A stretch of DNA of 41,033 nt from Candidatus Poribacteria bacterium (GTDB lineage Bacteria > Poribacteria > WGA-4E > JAJRTO01): the NCBI GenBank assembly GCA_024278235.1, contig JAJRTO010000046.1:1-41033 (forward strand), given 5' to 3'. The notes below the pieces were generated by a model. That model saw only the letters and a program-made list of their open reading frames with translations. It was not told the origin of the DNA and ran no database searches. Made by a program: the position numbers and the translations under genes. Each line of letters begins with the position of its first letter. Position 1 is the first letter of the stretch. This document shows positions 8,579-17,579 of the stretch, one piece after another.

Positions 8579-9475
8579 TTATTGGTTCGTCCGATCCTCG
8601 ATCACGAGATTCGTGGGGGAAGCCACTGGATAAACCAGACGATCCAGTAGATCAGCAAAAACATAACCCTGGCGTATCCTCGATGGTGCCACAGGTTCAT
8701 CGAAGTTACGCGGTAACATAACAACGGTTGGATTCGTCGTCGGCATAGTGACTTCCCGCAGCGGAACCTCCTCAGATTCTGCGTTTGCCGAACCAACGAT
8801 GTCCAGTGTACCTACAAAAAGCAGTTTGCCGTCCTTCAATTCGACGGCACGTACTTCCATACCTTCGGAATGCTCTATCGGTAGAGGTGCGACAAATCCG
8901 TAGGCCCGATGATCGCTGATCTCATCACCCTTCAACCTGTCCGCAGCTTGTCCCATCAACTGAAGTCCCCGTCGGCTGAGCGATTGGCCGGAATCGGACA
9001 CAGAAGCTGGGGCATAAGCCGTGTCAGTCACCAGAGCTTTCCGAATCATCCCCGGGAGATTAGGCCGGTAATAGTAGCGATCAACCCATATCCCTGCAAA
9101 TATCAGAAGAATGACCGTGACGAGTGTCTGTAAACGTCGTTGCCATCCCCCTGCATCCATCACATCAAACCACGTCGCCTGCCAAGCACGGACTTGCAGC
9201 ATAATGGACCCGAACGTCCGCTGCCACCAATGGCGAGCGACCTCCTGCTCTAACTTGTCCAGCAGTTGCGATTGCAGATCCTCCAATCTCTCTGATGAGA
9301 TCGATTCCATCCGTCCAGAGGCACGAATCAGATCAATGGTCAGTTCGAGCGCGTTTCGTTCGTCTGCACACACACGGCATTCCCGTATGTGCTTCTCGAT
9401 CTGACGGGATGCCTCCTCCGGGAGAATCCCATCCAGGTAATCCGATAATTGTCGTTGGATTTTCTCACATTGCAT
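8579..9475 (-). CDS. Zinc-binding anti-sigma factor (zf-HC2), membrane-spanning
   Basis: A 298-residue protein directly downstream of the ECF sigma gene. The N-terminal anti-sigma zinc motif is H29-x3-C33-x2-C36 (HIRECRVC). It is followed by a charged helix, one membrane helix at about 114-131 (LQTLVTVILLIFAGIWV) and a roughly 165-residue C-terminal, presumably periplasmic domain of unknown type. The ATG at 9475 is preferred because AGAGGA lies seven bases upstream; an ATG at 9523 overlapping the sigma stop is possible but lacks a ribosome site. The product should sequester the sigma factor at the inner membrane until an envelope signal releases it, by family analogy. No cleavage site for regulated proteolysis can be recognised. 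Confidence 0.88.
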   Translation of the reverse strand: MQCEKIQRQLSDYLDGILPEEASRQIEKHIRECRVCADERNALELTIDLIRASGRMESISSERLEDLQSQLLDKLEQEVARHWWQRTFGSIMLQVRAWQATWFDVMDAGGWQRRLQTLVTVILLIFAGIWVDRYYYRPNLPGMIRKALVTDTAYAPASVSDSGQSLSRRGLQLMGQAADRLKGDEISDHRAYGFVAPLPIEHSEGMEVRAVELKDGKLLFVGTLDIVGSANAESEEVPLREVTMPTTNPTVVMLPRNFDEPVAPSRIRQGYVFADLLDRLVYPVASPTNLVIEDRTNQ

Positions 9476-9516
9476 CTTGCTGTCCTCTGATCCGTTCACC
9501 ACACGGCGTTCACAGC

Positions 9517-10068
9517 TCAACATTCCGTATAGGGGCGTAAGAAGATCTGTAGCCGCTTGCGTGCATAGTGAAGTCTGGAACGCACTGTGCCTTCTGAGCA
9601 CTGAAGGATCGACGCAATCTCTGCATGCGTCAACCCTTCTAATTCATGAAGGATCACCACACTACGGTGGTGTGGTGACAAAGCATCGATGGCCTGACGT
9701 ACCCAATACTTGAGTTCTTTCTTTTCCAGCTTCTGATGGGGATCCTCGGCAGTTCTGCGGGGCATCGCCTCTAAAGCGGCTGCCTGATACTTAGCGCGCC
9801 GCTCAGATTTCTTGACAGCGTTGAGCGACAGATGAACCACAATGCGATACAACCACGTTTCAAAGGAGGATTCCTTGCGAAACTTACCGATAGACTGAGA
9901 CACCTTCAGAAATGTCTCCTGGAAGATATCCCCGGCGTCTTCGTGATCCCGGGTGATACGATAGGCCACACGATACACAAGGTGTTTGTACTTTTCGATG
10001 AGGATCTCCAGAGCCACCTGATCACCAGCCTGTACATGCTCTACCAGGATAGCATCTGCTTGTTCCAT
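9517..10068 (-). CDS. ECF RNA polymerase sigma factor (RpoE-like)
   Basis: A 183-residue sigma factor with regions 2 and 4 only. Region 2 carries YRVAYRITRDHEDAGDIFQE and SSFETWLYRIVVHLSLNAVKK; region 4 carries LSPHHRSVVILHELEGL followed by the helix-turn-helix HAEIASILQCSEGTVRSRL. The length fits the family. The ATG at 10068 has GAGGAGG nine bases upstream; the frame is open further back, but the earlier candidates overlap that ribosome site. It lies 57 bases after the TPR lipoprotein gene and 41 bases before the anti-sigma start, the standard pairing. It probably directs transcription of envelope genes when released. No clear autoregulatory ECF promoter could be picked in the short gap before it. 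Confidence 0.93.
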   Translation of the reverse strand: MEQADAILVEHVQAGDQVALEILIEKYKHLVYRVAYRITRDHEDAGDIFQETFLKVSQSIGKFRKESSFETWLYRIVVHLSLNAVKKSERRAKYQAAALEAMPRRTAEDPHQKLEKKELKYWVRQAIDALSPHHRSVVILHELEGLTHAEIASILQCSEGTVRSRLHYARKRLQIFLRPYTEC

Positions 10069-10125
10069 ACGAACCATCCTCCTCAACCACCATGTTAGAC
10101 AACACAGCAAGGCAAAGTGTTCAAA

Positions 10126-11379
10126 TTATTCCTGTACGATTTTTGTCAGCCTTCGTTCGATCTGTTTATCTCTATCCGGAGAGATGTTTCGCAATGATTC
10201 GTAACGTTTCTGGGCATCTGCAGTCCGCCCCTCGGCTCGATATCGATCCGCTTCCTCGATCAATCGATCGACGGCTCCGGGATCGATCTGGTTCAGTTCA
10301 CGAAACATCGCCTGTGCCTTTTTGATCTCACCCACTTCTCGGTAGCATATTCCCAGGCGGAGGTACAGGTTTGCCTCCCGGATGCCCAGTTCGAGAGCCT
10401 TCTCAAGGGCCGCTCCCGCTTTGCGATACTCCTGGGTCATATAGAACATGAGCCCCATGTTGTAGACGGCGTCATCCAGCAGTGAGCCGTTGCCGGCCAG
10501 GCTCTCCTGCAATTCTTCTCCCCCGAACATCCCTTCCCCCCCGAGTAACAGTTCACGGACGTTGTATCCAAAAACATCCGAGGGTTGCCATTCATACAGC
10601 AGTTGCCGGGCATTCGGTCTCGTCGGAGGCCCCACCTCCCGCAATCCGCCCTCGGGCACTATCGGTGGTGCCTGAGCCAGAGCACCGAGTTCCTCCAGGC
10701 GATTCTCGGCCGAAGCCGCCTGCTCCGTATGGGGATACTCTTCCACCAGTTTCCGGTAACGGGCTACCGCCCGATCTCGACGTTGCATGTGTTGCGCGTA
10801 GAGATCCGCCTGGCGCAACAGGATTTCCGGAATCCGGGAAGATTCGGGATAGTAGCGAAGGTATTCTTCATATACCGTGAGTGCCTCCTGATAGCGTTCC
10901 ATCTTTACATAGCACGCTGCTCGTTGTAGATGAGCTTCCTGGGCACGGGGAGTGCGTGGGAAATCCATCATCAACTGGACAAATCTGGGCAGGGCTTTCG
11001 TGTACTCCCCACGGTTATAGTAATGCATCCCCAGCAACCACAGAGCCTCTTGAGCCTGCTTGCTCCCGGTATACCGCTTCGTAACATCACGGTAGATCTG
11101 CACAGCATCATCGGGCCGGTTGAGCTGCTCTTCATACAGCCTGGCGATGCGCAAGGTTGCATTCCGAGCGACCTCTGAACCCGGATGCTTCCGGATGATT
11201 TGCAGATACTGCGCAACGGCCCCCTGGTAGTTCCCTTCCTCCACCAGTCTGTCCCCCTGCCAGAGTTGGGTCGAAGTCGTACATCCGGTTAAAATTGTGA
11301 TGAGCAGGACGTGCAATACGAGGAGGGAGAGTAGAGCATCCTGTGGCAACCTATGGCTCAAAACTCGCTGTGTATTCAT
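10126..11379 (-). CDS. TPR-repeat lipoprotein
   Basis: A 417-residue exported protein. A hydrophobic signal (LLSLLVLHVLLIT) ends in the lipobox ILTGC with C33 as lipidation site, so it is likely anchored in the outer membrane. Repeats of the BamD/YbgF type follow, such as GNYQGAVAQYLQIIRKHPGS and ERYQEALTVYEEYLRYYPES, then a linker rich in P and G and two more TPR units near the C-terminus. The ATG at 11379 shares one base with the metalloprotease stop; a GTG one codon earlier is equally possible. The overlap implies translational coupling to the protease and caspase genes. The partner is unknown; it may tether other products of this operon. Confidence 0.85.
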   Translation of the reverse strand: MNTQRVLSHRLPQDALLSLLVLHVLLITILTGCTTSTQLWQGDRLVEEGNYQGAVAQYLQIIRKHPGSEVARNATLRIARLYEEQLNRPDDAVQIYRDVTKRYTGSKQAQEALWLLGMHYYNRGEYTKALPRFVQLMMDFPRTPRAQEAHLQRAACYVKMERYQEALTVYEEYLRYYPESSRIPEILLRQADLYAQHMQRRDRAVARYRKLVEEYPHTEQAASAENRLEELGALAQAPPIVPEGGLREVGPPTRPNARQLLYEWQPSDVFGYNVRELLLGGEGMFGGEELQESLAGNGSLLDDAVYNMGLMFYMTQEYRKAGAALEKALELGIREANLYLRLGICYREVGEIKKAQAMFRELNQIDPGAVDRLIEEADRYRAEGRTADAQKRYESLRNISPDRDKQIERRLTKIVQE

Positions 11380-14327
11380 CACCGCATCACCATCATTTTC
11401 CGCAACGCCGTGTTGGTTCCTACCCGGATCTTGTAGAAATAGCTTCCGCTTGCCACCGTTTCGCCGACCTCATTACGCCCATCCCAATAGATGGCATCGG
11501 CCTTTGAAACATAGACCCCCGCAGGGAGGTAGCCCAGAGCCAACTTCCTGACAATTTTGCCCTGGAGATCATAGATGGTGATTTGCACATCCCCGCCTGC
11601 CGTCATGACAAATGGGATCCAGGTTTCCGGATTGAATGGATTCGGATAATTCGGCAACAGGAACACCGCTTGAGCACCCACTATGGCAGGTGCTGCAAGC
11701 CCATAGGTTTCCCCAAAATGTTGACCAACCGAAACCAGATCCAGGATGTCCACCCAGCCATCGCCCGTCACATCAGGATTCTCATCGGGAGATCCCGTGA
11801 TCGCTTCCCCGAAATGCAGTGCCACGATGGTCAGGTCCAGCACATCCACAACCGCATCATCATTCACATCCCACGGACGGGGTTCTGAGATCTCGATAGC
11901 CACCGATGGTCCCCAGTCGCCGATTGTCCCCGCTTGATTGACCGCCCGGATCTGTGCCTGGTAGCTTCCGTTGGCCCCAGGAACGAAGGCGTAGCGCAAG
12001 ACATTTCCGGCCACTTCCGCATCGACAGTCCCCCCCTGTGCAGATACGACACGGATCTCGTACCGAGCAATGCCGCTGGTATCCGAGACGGCCTCCCACA
12101 CCAACTCAAGCGTTTGGCCGACAGTCGCACGATTCACAGGTGCTCCCTCGACGAGCCAGCGTAGATTGGCGGGGACAGCGGGTTTCTGTGTGTGGATCTG
12201 CAACTTGAAATGAGTTACATCCGTCCAGTAGCCGAGCGGATCGCGAGCCCGTACGTGGAGCCACCAGATGCCATCATCCAGTTGCTGAAATGAGAGATGA
12301 TTGCCAACCAAATCGGGGTCGGTGTCCGGTTCTGTATCTGCGGTCTGATCGAGGAGGTAGCTAAATTCAGACACCTCCGATTCAATCGTCAAATCGGGCG
12401 AGGCGTTGGCGACCCATTGTGTGGGATCGGGATGTGTTGCGGAGTGGACCACAGGGGCAGCGAGCGGCGTATGATCCACGAACACTTTCCCACGGCTGTA
12501 GGCTTCCGCGCTTGCGCCTCGGTTATCCGTAACACGCACCAATACATAGTATCCCCCATCTGACAGACTGCTGGTATCCCAGAGGTATTGGGTGATTGTG
12601 CCGTCAAGCCCTCGTATCATTGGGAATGTGTTGCCGGCAAGTATGTCCTGGTCATAATACAGATCCACGGTCAAAGGATCCCCATCCGGATCGCTTGCTG
12701 TCCAGGTAACCGTGGCGAGTTTCGGCGACAAACGATCGGTTGTATCCGGAGTTAAAACCGCAACAGTGGGCGGTTGGTTGCTCCGTAGAGGAACGCCATG
12801 ACTCGCAAAGATGAGTTCCGTGGCATCGTAATAGAGTCCCCGTTGCTTCCAGCGTTCGCCGAGCGTGCGGATGTCGGGCGGACGCTCCTCCGTCATGATC
12901 TGCCACGCATAGGGGAAGAGACTGTCGGCATCATCATCGTCCACTCCCGGCGTGTGATCGGTGCTCCGGGACGTGTCCGTGATGTCCCACAGAATACTGG
13001 CGACTGCTCCCTCAACGATGTTGCCGTCCATATTATTCCCGTTCCCATCCACTTCGCCTGTGTACCAAGCATTTTCCTCCACATTGGGCAGATCTCGGTT
13101 CACATAGCCGCGCAACATCAGCGCATCATCATCTACCGCGGCCTCCATGAATTCAGCCCAACCTTCGCTCATTGCAAACCCCGGGTCCGATACCGTGTTG
13201 ACATAATGCGGCTGATCGTATTCTCCATTGGGAATACGATCAAAATCGTTGTTGTAAGCGGCAGACATAACGGAATGACCATATTCGTGCAACATCGTGA
13301 TCCGTTCCCACGCATCGGCACTTACGATATGAATCTCATCGAAAAAAAGCGTGCCTTTCGTGAAGTAAGAGTAAAACGAACCTCCCTCATTTGTGGGCCA
13401 GATAATGGGGATGGGATCGCGCTCCCAGGAAACCTGGTTCACCAGAAAATCGTGGGCATCGATGATGACATTGAAAATATGTCCGGCACCGCGGCGATTA
13501 TGCGTGGCATCCAGGGAAACATCGAGTTCGATCAGGCCGTTGGGCACATCATGGACCACGTCTGAACTAAGGACATAGACCTGCTCATGGATATTTATCA
13601 GGCGCAAGGCTTCATTCTCGAACACAGCCGAGATGTACAGATCACGCAATCCGCCATCCTGTGGATCCACGTTGTCAATCTGAGCAAAGCGATACTCCCC
13701 GTCATTGTCTGTAAAGGTACTGTCGATCAGAACATCGCTTCCGGTATTGAATTCCCACAGCTCGACAAGTATCCTCCGAACCGGTCGGAGCGCGGTTTCA
13801 TTGTCATCGAAGTAAGTAACCGTCCCCTGTACTTCCACAGATTGCTGAGGTGCTCGCTGTATCACACGGCTCCGGGTTGCCATTTTCTGAACAGGTTCTC
13901 CAGGCAAAGGCGTTGAACTCACCTGCGCACCTGTATGGGTAACACGGACATAAACGATGAAATGGCGAGTCAGATGTCCCGCGTACAGTGAAACCTGGAG
14001 AGGATAAGTCCCTGGAGATTCGAAGCGTACGGCAAATGCCTGTGATATTTCCGCTCCGGCGGGGAGGTAAACGGGCATCCGAACGTCTGATTCCGCTGAC
14101 ACACCGACGGGCAGACGTAGCCACAGTTCCGCCTGTGTCGAGACATCCAGATGGGATTTCGTTGTCAGGATGAGAGTCGACATCTGTTGAAGACGGGGTG
14201 GGGAAGCGAAGGACAGATTCCCTGTGATATCAGGAGGAGGAAAACGGCGTGCTTCGACCGTGGTCGAGAACGAGAGCGTAGATAACAGTACACCGAGGAT
14301 GATGCATAACGACCATTGGTATCTCAA
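11379..14327 (-). CDS. Secreted HExxH zinc metalloprotease-like protein with Ig-like, dockerin and C-terminal sorting domains
   Basis: A 982-residue exported protein. Signal peptide at residues 5-27 (SLCIILGVLLSTLSFSTTVEA). The catalytic signature is H347-E-Y-G-H351, with a second acidic motif SEGWAEF (E388/E392) about 40 residues later, as in gluzincin-type zinc peptidases. A carboxypeptidase-regulatory-like segment (TYFDDNETALRPVRR...) precedes it. Afterwards come Ig/FN3-like domains (PPTVAVLTPD; GIARYEIRVVSAQGG), a dockerin-type calcium pair (DVNDDAVVDVLDL and DVTGDGWVDILDL), and a FlgD-like tail beginning NYPNPFNPETWIPF. The TTG at 14327 is preferred: AAGGA lies six bases upstream and it follows the caspase stop by 13 bases; a TTG at 14360 overlaps the caspase gene. 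The dockerin may bind a cohesin partner not seen here. Protease activity is inferred. Confidence 0.85.
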   Translation of the reverse strand: MRYQWSLCIILGVLLSTLSFSTTVEARRFPPPDITGNLSFASPPRLQQMSTLILTTKSHLDVSTQAELWLRLPVGVSAESDVRMPVYLPAGAEISQAFAVRFESPGTYPLQVSLYAGHLTRHFIVYVRVTHTGAQVSSTPLPGEPVQKMATRSRVIQRAPQQSVEVQGTVTYFDDNETALRPVRRILVELWEFNTGSDVLIDSTFTDNDGEYRFAQIDNVDPQDGGLRDLYISAVFENEALRLINIHEQVYVLSSDVVHDVPNGLIELDVSLDATHNRRGAGHIFNVIIDAHDFLVNQVSWERDPIPIIWPTNEGGSFYSYFTKGTLFFDEIHIVSADAWERITMLHEYGHSVMSAAYNNDFDRIPNGEYDQPHYVNTVSDPGFAMSEGWAEFMEAAVDDDALMLRGYVNRDLPNVEENAWYTGEVDGNGNNMDGNIVEGAVASILWDITDTSRSTDHTPGVDDDDADSLFPYAWQIMTEERPPDIRTLGERWKQRGLYYDATELIFASHGVPLRSNQPPTVAVLTPDTTDRLSPKLATVTWTASDPDGDPLTVDLYYDQDILAGNTFPMIRGLDGTITQYLWDTSSLSDGGYYVLVRVTDNRGASAEAYSRGKVFVDHTPLAAPVVHSATHPDPTQWVANASPDLTIESEVSEFSYLLDQTADTEPDTDPDLVGNHLSFQQLDDGIWWLHVRARDPLGYWTDVTHFKLQIHTQKPAVPANLRWLVEGAPVNRATVGQTLELVWEAVSDTSGIARYEIRVVSAQGGTVDAEVAGNVLRYAFVPGANGSYQAQIRAVNQAGTIGDWGPSVAIEISEPRPWDVNDDAVVDVLDLTIVALHFGEAITGSPDENPDVTGDGWVDILDLVSVGQHFGETYGLAAPAIVGAQAVFLLPNYPNPFNPETWIPFVMTAGGDVQITIYDLQGKIVRKLALGYLPAGVYVSKADAIYWDGRNEVGETVASGSYFYKIRVGTNTALRKMMVMR

Positions 14328-14340
14328 ACGTGATCCTTGT

Positions 14341-16572
14341 CTATTTGAAATTCCATACAAGCCCGGCTGTCATGTTGTATCCCGCGAGCCAGACTTCATC
14401 TTCCCGTATAATATCAGCAAGCGTGCGGAATTCGAAGGCTTTGTATCGGAAGCCGAAGCCCAGGCCCAGACCTGTTGACGATATCTCCATCGGATCCTCC
14501 ACGTAGACTTCCTCCGCGCCGTTTGTGACGGACCAAAGCACATCCTCTGTGACGCTCGTGCTGGACCAGAGCACATCCACGACATACATCATTTCAGAAG
14601 CCGGTGAGGAAAAATTCATGTAGCGCAGTCCAAACCGGGAAAATCCTTGACGCCAGGTCGTCCCATCTTCGTCCCCAATGCCATCACTAATGACAGCGTA
14701 ATCACCCGATTTCCCGGCATAAGATGCGGATAGCATCAGGTAAATCCCCCGCTTGGATATCCGCAAACCAGCGTCTATGCCGCCTGTAAGCCAGGGCTTT
14801 CCGTAGCTATCAACGACGAACTCGTCGACAGGCGCGTACAGCCCACCGTGGATGCCGATAAACCCTCTCGGTAATTGTCTCTTTTGAACCTGAGGTTCAG
14901 TCGGTGGAGGTGTTTCTGTCACTTGCGGACTCGACGCCTGTGGTTCCTGCTCCGCCGCTGTTGGTGGTTCAGGCTTCGTTTCAGGCTCAGGTTCAGGCTT
15001 CGTTTCAGGAACAGGTTTTGACTCCGGTTCAAGTGTCAGTGTTATCCGCGTGGGCCCATCCGTTGTGATCTCGATCGTTCGGATCGTGGATTTGTAGCCA
15101 TCCTTCTCTGCAATCACACGGTAGATACCAGCGCGGAGTTCTGTTGCCTGAATGCTCACCTTCGTTTGGCCTGTTGGTTGGATGATGAGGTCTTTTGAAG
15201 CGATCGATTTACCATCTGAGGTGAGGATCGTCACTTTTGCGTCAGGAGGTTTCACATCGACATACAAGGTCCCCAGCCGTGGTTTCTCTGTTATCTGAGA
15301 ACTGGTATCGAATTCATGGATCACCTGTGCTCGTTGGGCAAATTCAGCGACAGAGATTCGACCGGTTCGCAGTGAATCGATCTCTGCCAGCAACAACGAC
15401 TCCTGCTCGGTCAGCAGTTCTCCACTGATCGACTTATCATATGCCGACTGTATGACTTGCAGTGAAAACTCCTTGAGTTCCTGATCCAGACCTTCGAGGC
15501 TCGCCCTGAGAATTGCCTTTGTCCTTTGATTGAAGATATTTCGCTGTTCCTGAACAAACGTCTCGCGTTCCGCTTGATTGATGGCGAGGGGGATATCACC
15601 GCGCACCTGTCCAAAATCATAACGACGCGTTGGTTTTTGAACCCGTGGAAAGTTCTCGCGCGTATATTCCGGCACTTTATCCTCGACGTACATGGCCACC
15701 TCTGTGAAGGTAATGATACCATCGCCATTCGCATCGGCTTCGCCGTTCAGCCCCTCCAGCAGGAAGCGCGTGAAAACACCGTTCTCTGCGGTTTCCCATG
15801 AAACCTCTGATTCGTCGGAGGAGAGCAACAATGCGCGTCCTTCCGCCTTCCGGAATGTTTCCAGATAACGCCGGACAAGACCTGTACTTGCCATCGCCCG
15901 TGCTCCCGCAGGTTTGACCCCTCCGGCGTGACAGGCATCCAGGATCACGACAGCCTTTTTGGCTTGCATCGCGCGGATCTTCTTTGCAAGGTCATCGAAG
16001 TTGATACAAGTGGCGGCAAAATCGCGGACATCGAGATCATAGGGGATCAGATAAGTGCTTTCACCATCAGCTCCGCGGTAGCCATGCCCACTGAAGTAGA
16101 AGATCACCATATCTTCCGGCTGAGCACGCCTTGCGATGTCATTGAACGTGATGAGGATGTTGCGCCGAGTTGCTTCCGCATCGGTAAGCGTAAACACATG
16201 ATCGGCATCGAAGCCGCCCCTGCGTGGATCTTTCAGAAGTTCGGTGAGTGCCGTCACGTCTTTCACAGGAGCCCTTAGCGGTTGAATCTCATATCCACTG
16301 ACAGACCTGGGATAGTTCGCAATGCCCACCAGAAGGGCCCAACGAACACCTTGCATGGTATCGAAAGATGCCGTGCTATTTGAACTGTCATCAACAATGG
16401 AAGCTCTGGGGGGTTCCTGCGCGACCAGGGGAGGAGGGATTGCGATACCTATCACGACACATATCGTTAGCCATTTTACGATATTCATTAGCATAGTTGT
16501 CCATGAGTATTGCGCATCCCGATAGATGAAGGCGGTGGATGCATGTGTATGCGAGACACACGGAGGAATCAT
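14341..16572 (-). CDS. Exported caspase-like (C14) protein with EF-hand, PEGA and beta-barrel-like C-terminus
   Basis: A 743-residue protein. The caspase fold at about 77-325 carries the His-Cys dyad in FYFSGHG (H163) and VVILDACHAGG (C214). A canonical EF-hand loop follows (D280-A-N-G-D-G-I-I-T-F-T-E291), suggesting calcium control as in metacaspases. After a helical stretch come a PEGA domain (about 434-515), a PEP/TKP-rich linker (516-565), and a C-terminal region of alternating strands from GFIGIHGGLYAP to AGLVWNFK, which looks like a small outer-membrane barrel. The signal peptide lies at MLMNIVKWLTICVVIGIAI (28-46). The ATG at 16572 overlaps the upstream stop by four bases; an ATG at 16494, directly before the signal peptide, is a real alternative. 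The caspase domain would sit in the periplasm, which is unusual. The substrate is unknown. Confidence 0.88.
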   Translation of the reverse strand: MIPPCVSHTHASTAFIYRDAQYSWTTMLMNIVKWLTICVVIGIAIPPPLVAQEPPRASIVDDSSNSTASFDTMQGVRWALLVGIANYPRSVSGYEIQPLRAPVKDVTALTELLKDPRRGGFDADHVFTLTDAEATRRNILITFNDIARRAQPEDMVIFYFSGHGYRGADGESTYLIPYDLDVRDFAATCINFDDLAKKIRAMQAKKAVVILDACHAGGVKPAGARAMASTGLVRRYLETFRKAEGRALLLSSDESEVSWETAENGVFTRFLLEGLNGEADANGDGIITFTEVAMYVEDKVPEYTRENFPRVQKPTRRYDFGQVRGDIPLAINQAERETFVQEQRNIFNQRTKAILRASLEGLDQELKEFSLQVIQSAYDKSISGELLTEQESLLLAEIDSLRTGRISVAEFAQRAQVIHEFDTSSQITEKPRLGTLYVDVKPPDAKVTILTSDGKSIASKDLIIQPTGQTKVSIQATELRAGIYRVIAEKDGYKSTIRTIEITTDGPTRITLTLEPESKPVPETKPEPEPETKPEPPTAAEQEPQASSPQVTETPPPTEPQVQKRQLPRGFIGIHGGLYAPVDEFVVDSYGKPWLTGGIDAGLRISKRGIYLMLSASYAGKSGDYAVISDGIGDEDGTTWRQGFSRFGLRYMNFSSPASEMMYVVDVLWSSTSVTEDVLWSVTNGAEEVYVEDPMEISSTGLGLGFGFRYKAFEFRTLADIIREDEVWLAGYNMTAGLVWNFK

Positions 16573-17579
16573 CGCATAATACGTTTCGCGAGTACAATGA
16601 CAAATAGTGGAATTGAGAACATGCCGATCATCGCTTCGAGTATCACGAACAGCTTAAGGTGTGGAGGTATTTCCAAGAGCGCGACACTTCCCATAGTCGC
16701 AAAAGTAGCGACACTGAAGTAAAGTGAGTCCACGATTCGAGCCAACAGATTCCCGGCGTCACTCACATTCGATCCGCCCATGACGAAATATGTAACGGCA
16801 AACAGCAGGATGATGGTACTACAGAAGATGAGCACATTCTTGATCCGCTCACCGTAACCACAGATGGTCTCATACAGCAGCGTCGAGAACCATTTCCATG
16901 AATGAGGCTCCAATTGCATCCTCTTCATCAGCATTTCTCGATAGTGCATTTCACTGGCATCGTCGTACATGCCACCTTCTTTGTAGACCGCTTTGGCCTT
17001 GCAGTAGCTCTCCTCTGCGCTGACCCACACGCCGGCATGGTGATAAGCCGTGCCGGACTGTGCGTAACTGAGACCGGATGCCTGCCAGGCGCGAGCCCGC
17101 CGACACGCTTCTCCCGACTGTTCGTAACTTGCCCCCACTTCTTGCCAGCTTTGCACCTGCTTGTAAGCCTCGCCCGATCGGCGGTAGTATTCACCCGCGG
17201 TGATAAAATCATCGTCCGATTCATAAGCAAATGCTGCCTGACTGTAGTGGAGGCCGGCCGCCATCCACTTGCCAAGTTTCTCGTAACACTCAGCCGACTT
17301 AACATAACTAATGGCCGCCTTCCGCCATTTACTAAACCGCTTATAGGCTTCCCCGGACTGGCCATAATTGAAAGCAGCACGTTCCCAGTATCCAGAACCT
17401 TCATAAGCATAGCCGGACCAACCATACCAGAGCCCTGCCTTCTCATACTCACCCGCTTTGTAGAGTCCCCGGGCTTTACGTTCGACGAGCTTCGCGCGCT
17501 CCAGCAGCAAGACATGACTTTCATTGACCGACGCCAGCGCGCTTGATTCGATGACAGTTGTCTGTTCGGAGTCCATCAT
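16569..17579 (-). CDS. 20-residue-repeat protein fused to a degenerate two-TM ion-channel domain
   Basis: A 336-residue protein. Residues 41-200 are eight exact-length 20-residue repeats with consensus W--A---Y-QSGEAYK, probably alpha-helical hairpins of TPR/SNAP type. The C-terminus matches the layout of repeat-linked Ion_trans_2 proteins: CGYGER before TM1 (about 247-267), a pore-helix segment DSLYFSVATFATMG (about 284-297), then TM2 (309-331). Where potassium channels have GYGD, this protein has GSVA, so the selectivity filter is lost and conduction of potassium is doubtful. Start and stop overlap both neighbours by four bases (ATGA), implying tight translational coupling with the secreted protein and the caspase. 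No signal peptide precedes the repeats, so they probably face the cytoplasm. Confidence 0.8.
   Translation of the reverse strand: MMDSEQTTVIESSALASVNESHVLLLERAKLVERKARGLYKAGEYEKAGLWYGWSGYAYEGSGYWERAAFNYGQSGEAYKRFSKWRKAAISYVKSAECYEKLGKWMAAGLHYSQAAFAYESDDDFITAGEYYRRSGEAYKQVQSWQEVGASYEQSGEACRRARAWQASGLSYAQSGTAYHHAGVWVSAEESYCKAKAVYKEGGMYDDASEMHYREMLMKRMQLEPHSWKWFSTLLYETICGYGERIKNVLIFCSTIILLFAVTYFVMGGSNVSDAGNLLARIVDSLYFSVATFATMGSVALLEIPPHLKLFVILEAMIGMFSIPLFVIVLAKRIMR

Noticed and set aside
12798-13565. Plus-strand open frame of 255 codons inside the metalloprotease gene
   Set aside because: Shadow of the minus-strand gene; no start signal or recognisable domain.
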